From positions 1 through 6,552 of the forward strand of contig CAKNAD010000164.1 in the NCBI GenBank assembly GCA_929200515.1: DNA of 6,552 nucleotides. Reading direction: 5' to 3'. The notes beneath the pieces were generated by a model. The model was not told the origin of the DNA, searched no databases, and worked only from the letters and a program-made list of their open reading frames with translations. Below, piece after piece: positions 6,509-6,552 of this stretch. How positions within the stretch are numbered: position 1 is the stretch's first letter; every line of letters begins with the position of its first letter. The position numbers were made by a program, and so were the translations under genes. Origin of the DNA: Candidatus Gorgonimonas leptogorgiae (lineage in GTDB: Bacteria; Pseudomonadota; Gammaproteobacteria; Pseudomonadales; Endozoicomonadaceae).

Positions 6509-6524
6509 CACAAATCTGTGTCAT
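6500..6524. repeat. 25-bp direct repeat, copy 2 (possible IS end)
   Basis: Identical to copy 1 and in the same orientation, 59 bp downstream. Similarity decays but continues a little past the 25 bases: both copies are followed within 10 bases by a TAAACT motif. Two copies in the same orientation do not form the two ends of one simple element, which would be inverted relative to each other. Confidence 0.6.
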
Positions 6525-6552
6525 ATGTTAAACTATAACTCTTTATGAGGTA

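Larger units (their letters stand above)
6365..6552. other. non-coding 3' flank with repeats
   Basis: No coding frame is supported in the 188 bases after the autotransporter stop. A weak stem CTTTT/AAAAG lies at about 6410-6426 but has no T-tract, so I do not call it a terminator. The main content is a pair of 25-bp direct repeats, listed separately, and a small hairpin between them. Confidence 0.6.

Noticed and set aside
6441..6524. A CRISPR array formed by the two 25-bp repeats.
   Set aside because: Only two copies are present, the 34-bp spacer region resembles the flanks, and no cas gene is visible.

Overview
The window is AT-rich DNA. It encodes Gram-negative outer-membrane proteins next to a protein with a eukaryote-type RING finger. 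A classical (type Va) autotransporter and a second exported beta-barrel require a two-membrane bacterium. Very AT-rich codon use, loose gene packing and a host-like ubiquitin-ligase domain together suggest an intracellular, host-associated bacterium. A Rickettsiales-like alphaproteobacterium is my best guess, but this is inference from style, not from a marker gene; another host-restricted proteobacterium is possible.

Layout: (1) Positions 1-90 are non-coding as far as I can tell and richer in G+C than the rest (32 of the first 80 bases). They contain an imperfect palindrome and may be the tail of an upstream repeat or mobile element. (2) A 19-bp tandem duplication (91-128) covers the start of the first gene. 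(3) 107-880 (+) encodes a 257-residue protein with a RING-H2-like zinc-binding domain and extra Cys/His pairs. It is a candidate secreted E3 ubiquitin ligase that acts in the host cell. (4) 971-1744 (-) encodes a signal peptide followed by a stand-alone outer-membrane beta-barrel. It converges on the RING gene. (5) A 249-bp divergent control region (1745-1993) holds a good promoter for the barrel gene and palindromic TTAAC motifs upstream of the next gene. (6) 1994-6364 (+) encodes a 1456-residue autotransporter: signal peptide, N-terminal domain, repeat linker, long beta-solenoid passenger, acidic linker, Cys cluster and C-terminal translocator barrel ending in Phe. (7) Positions 6365-6552 are non-coding and carry two identical 25-bp direct repeats 59 bp apart, which look like insertion-sequence ends.

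How it may work together: both membrane proteins sit on the cell surface. The C-terminal third of the stand-alone barrel has the same strand layout as the end of the autotransporter barrel, so the divergent pair may share ancestry and perhaps regulation. The RING protein has no visible Sec signal, so reaching a host would need another route such as type IV secretion. With repeats at both edges, the region reads as an accessory host-interaction locus. I see no CRISPR array, tRNA, rRNA or transposase gene.
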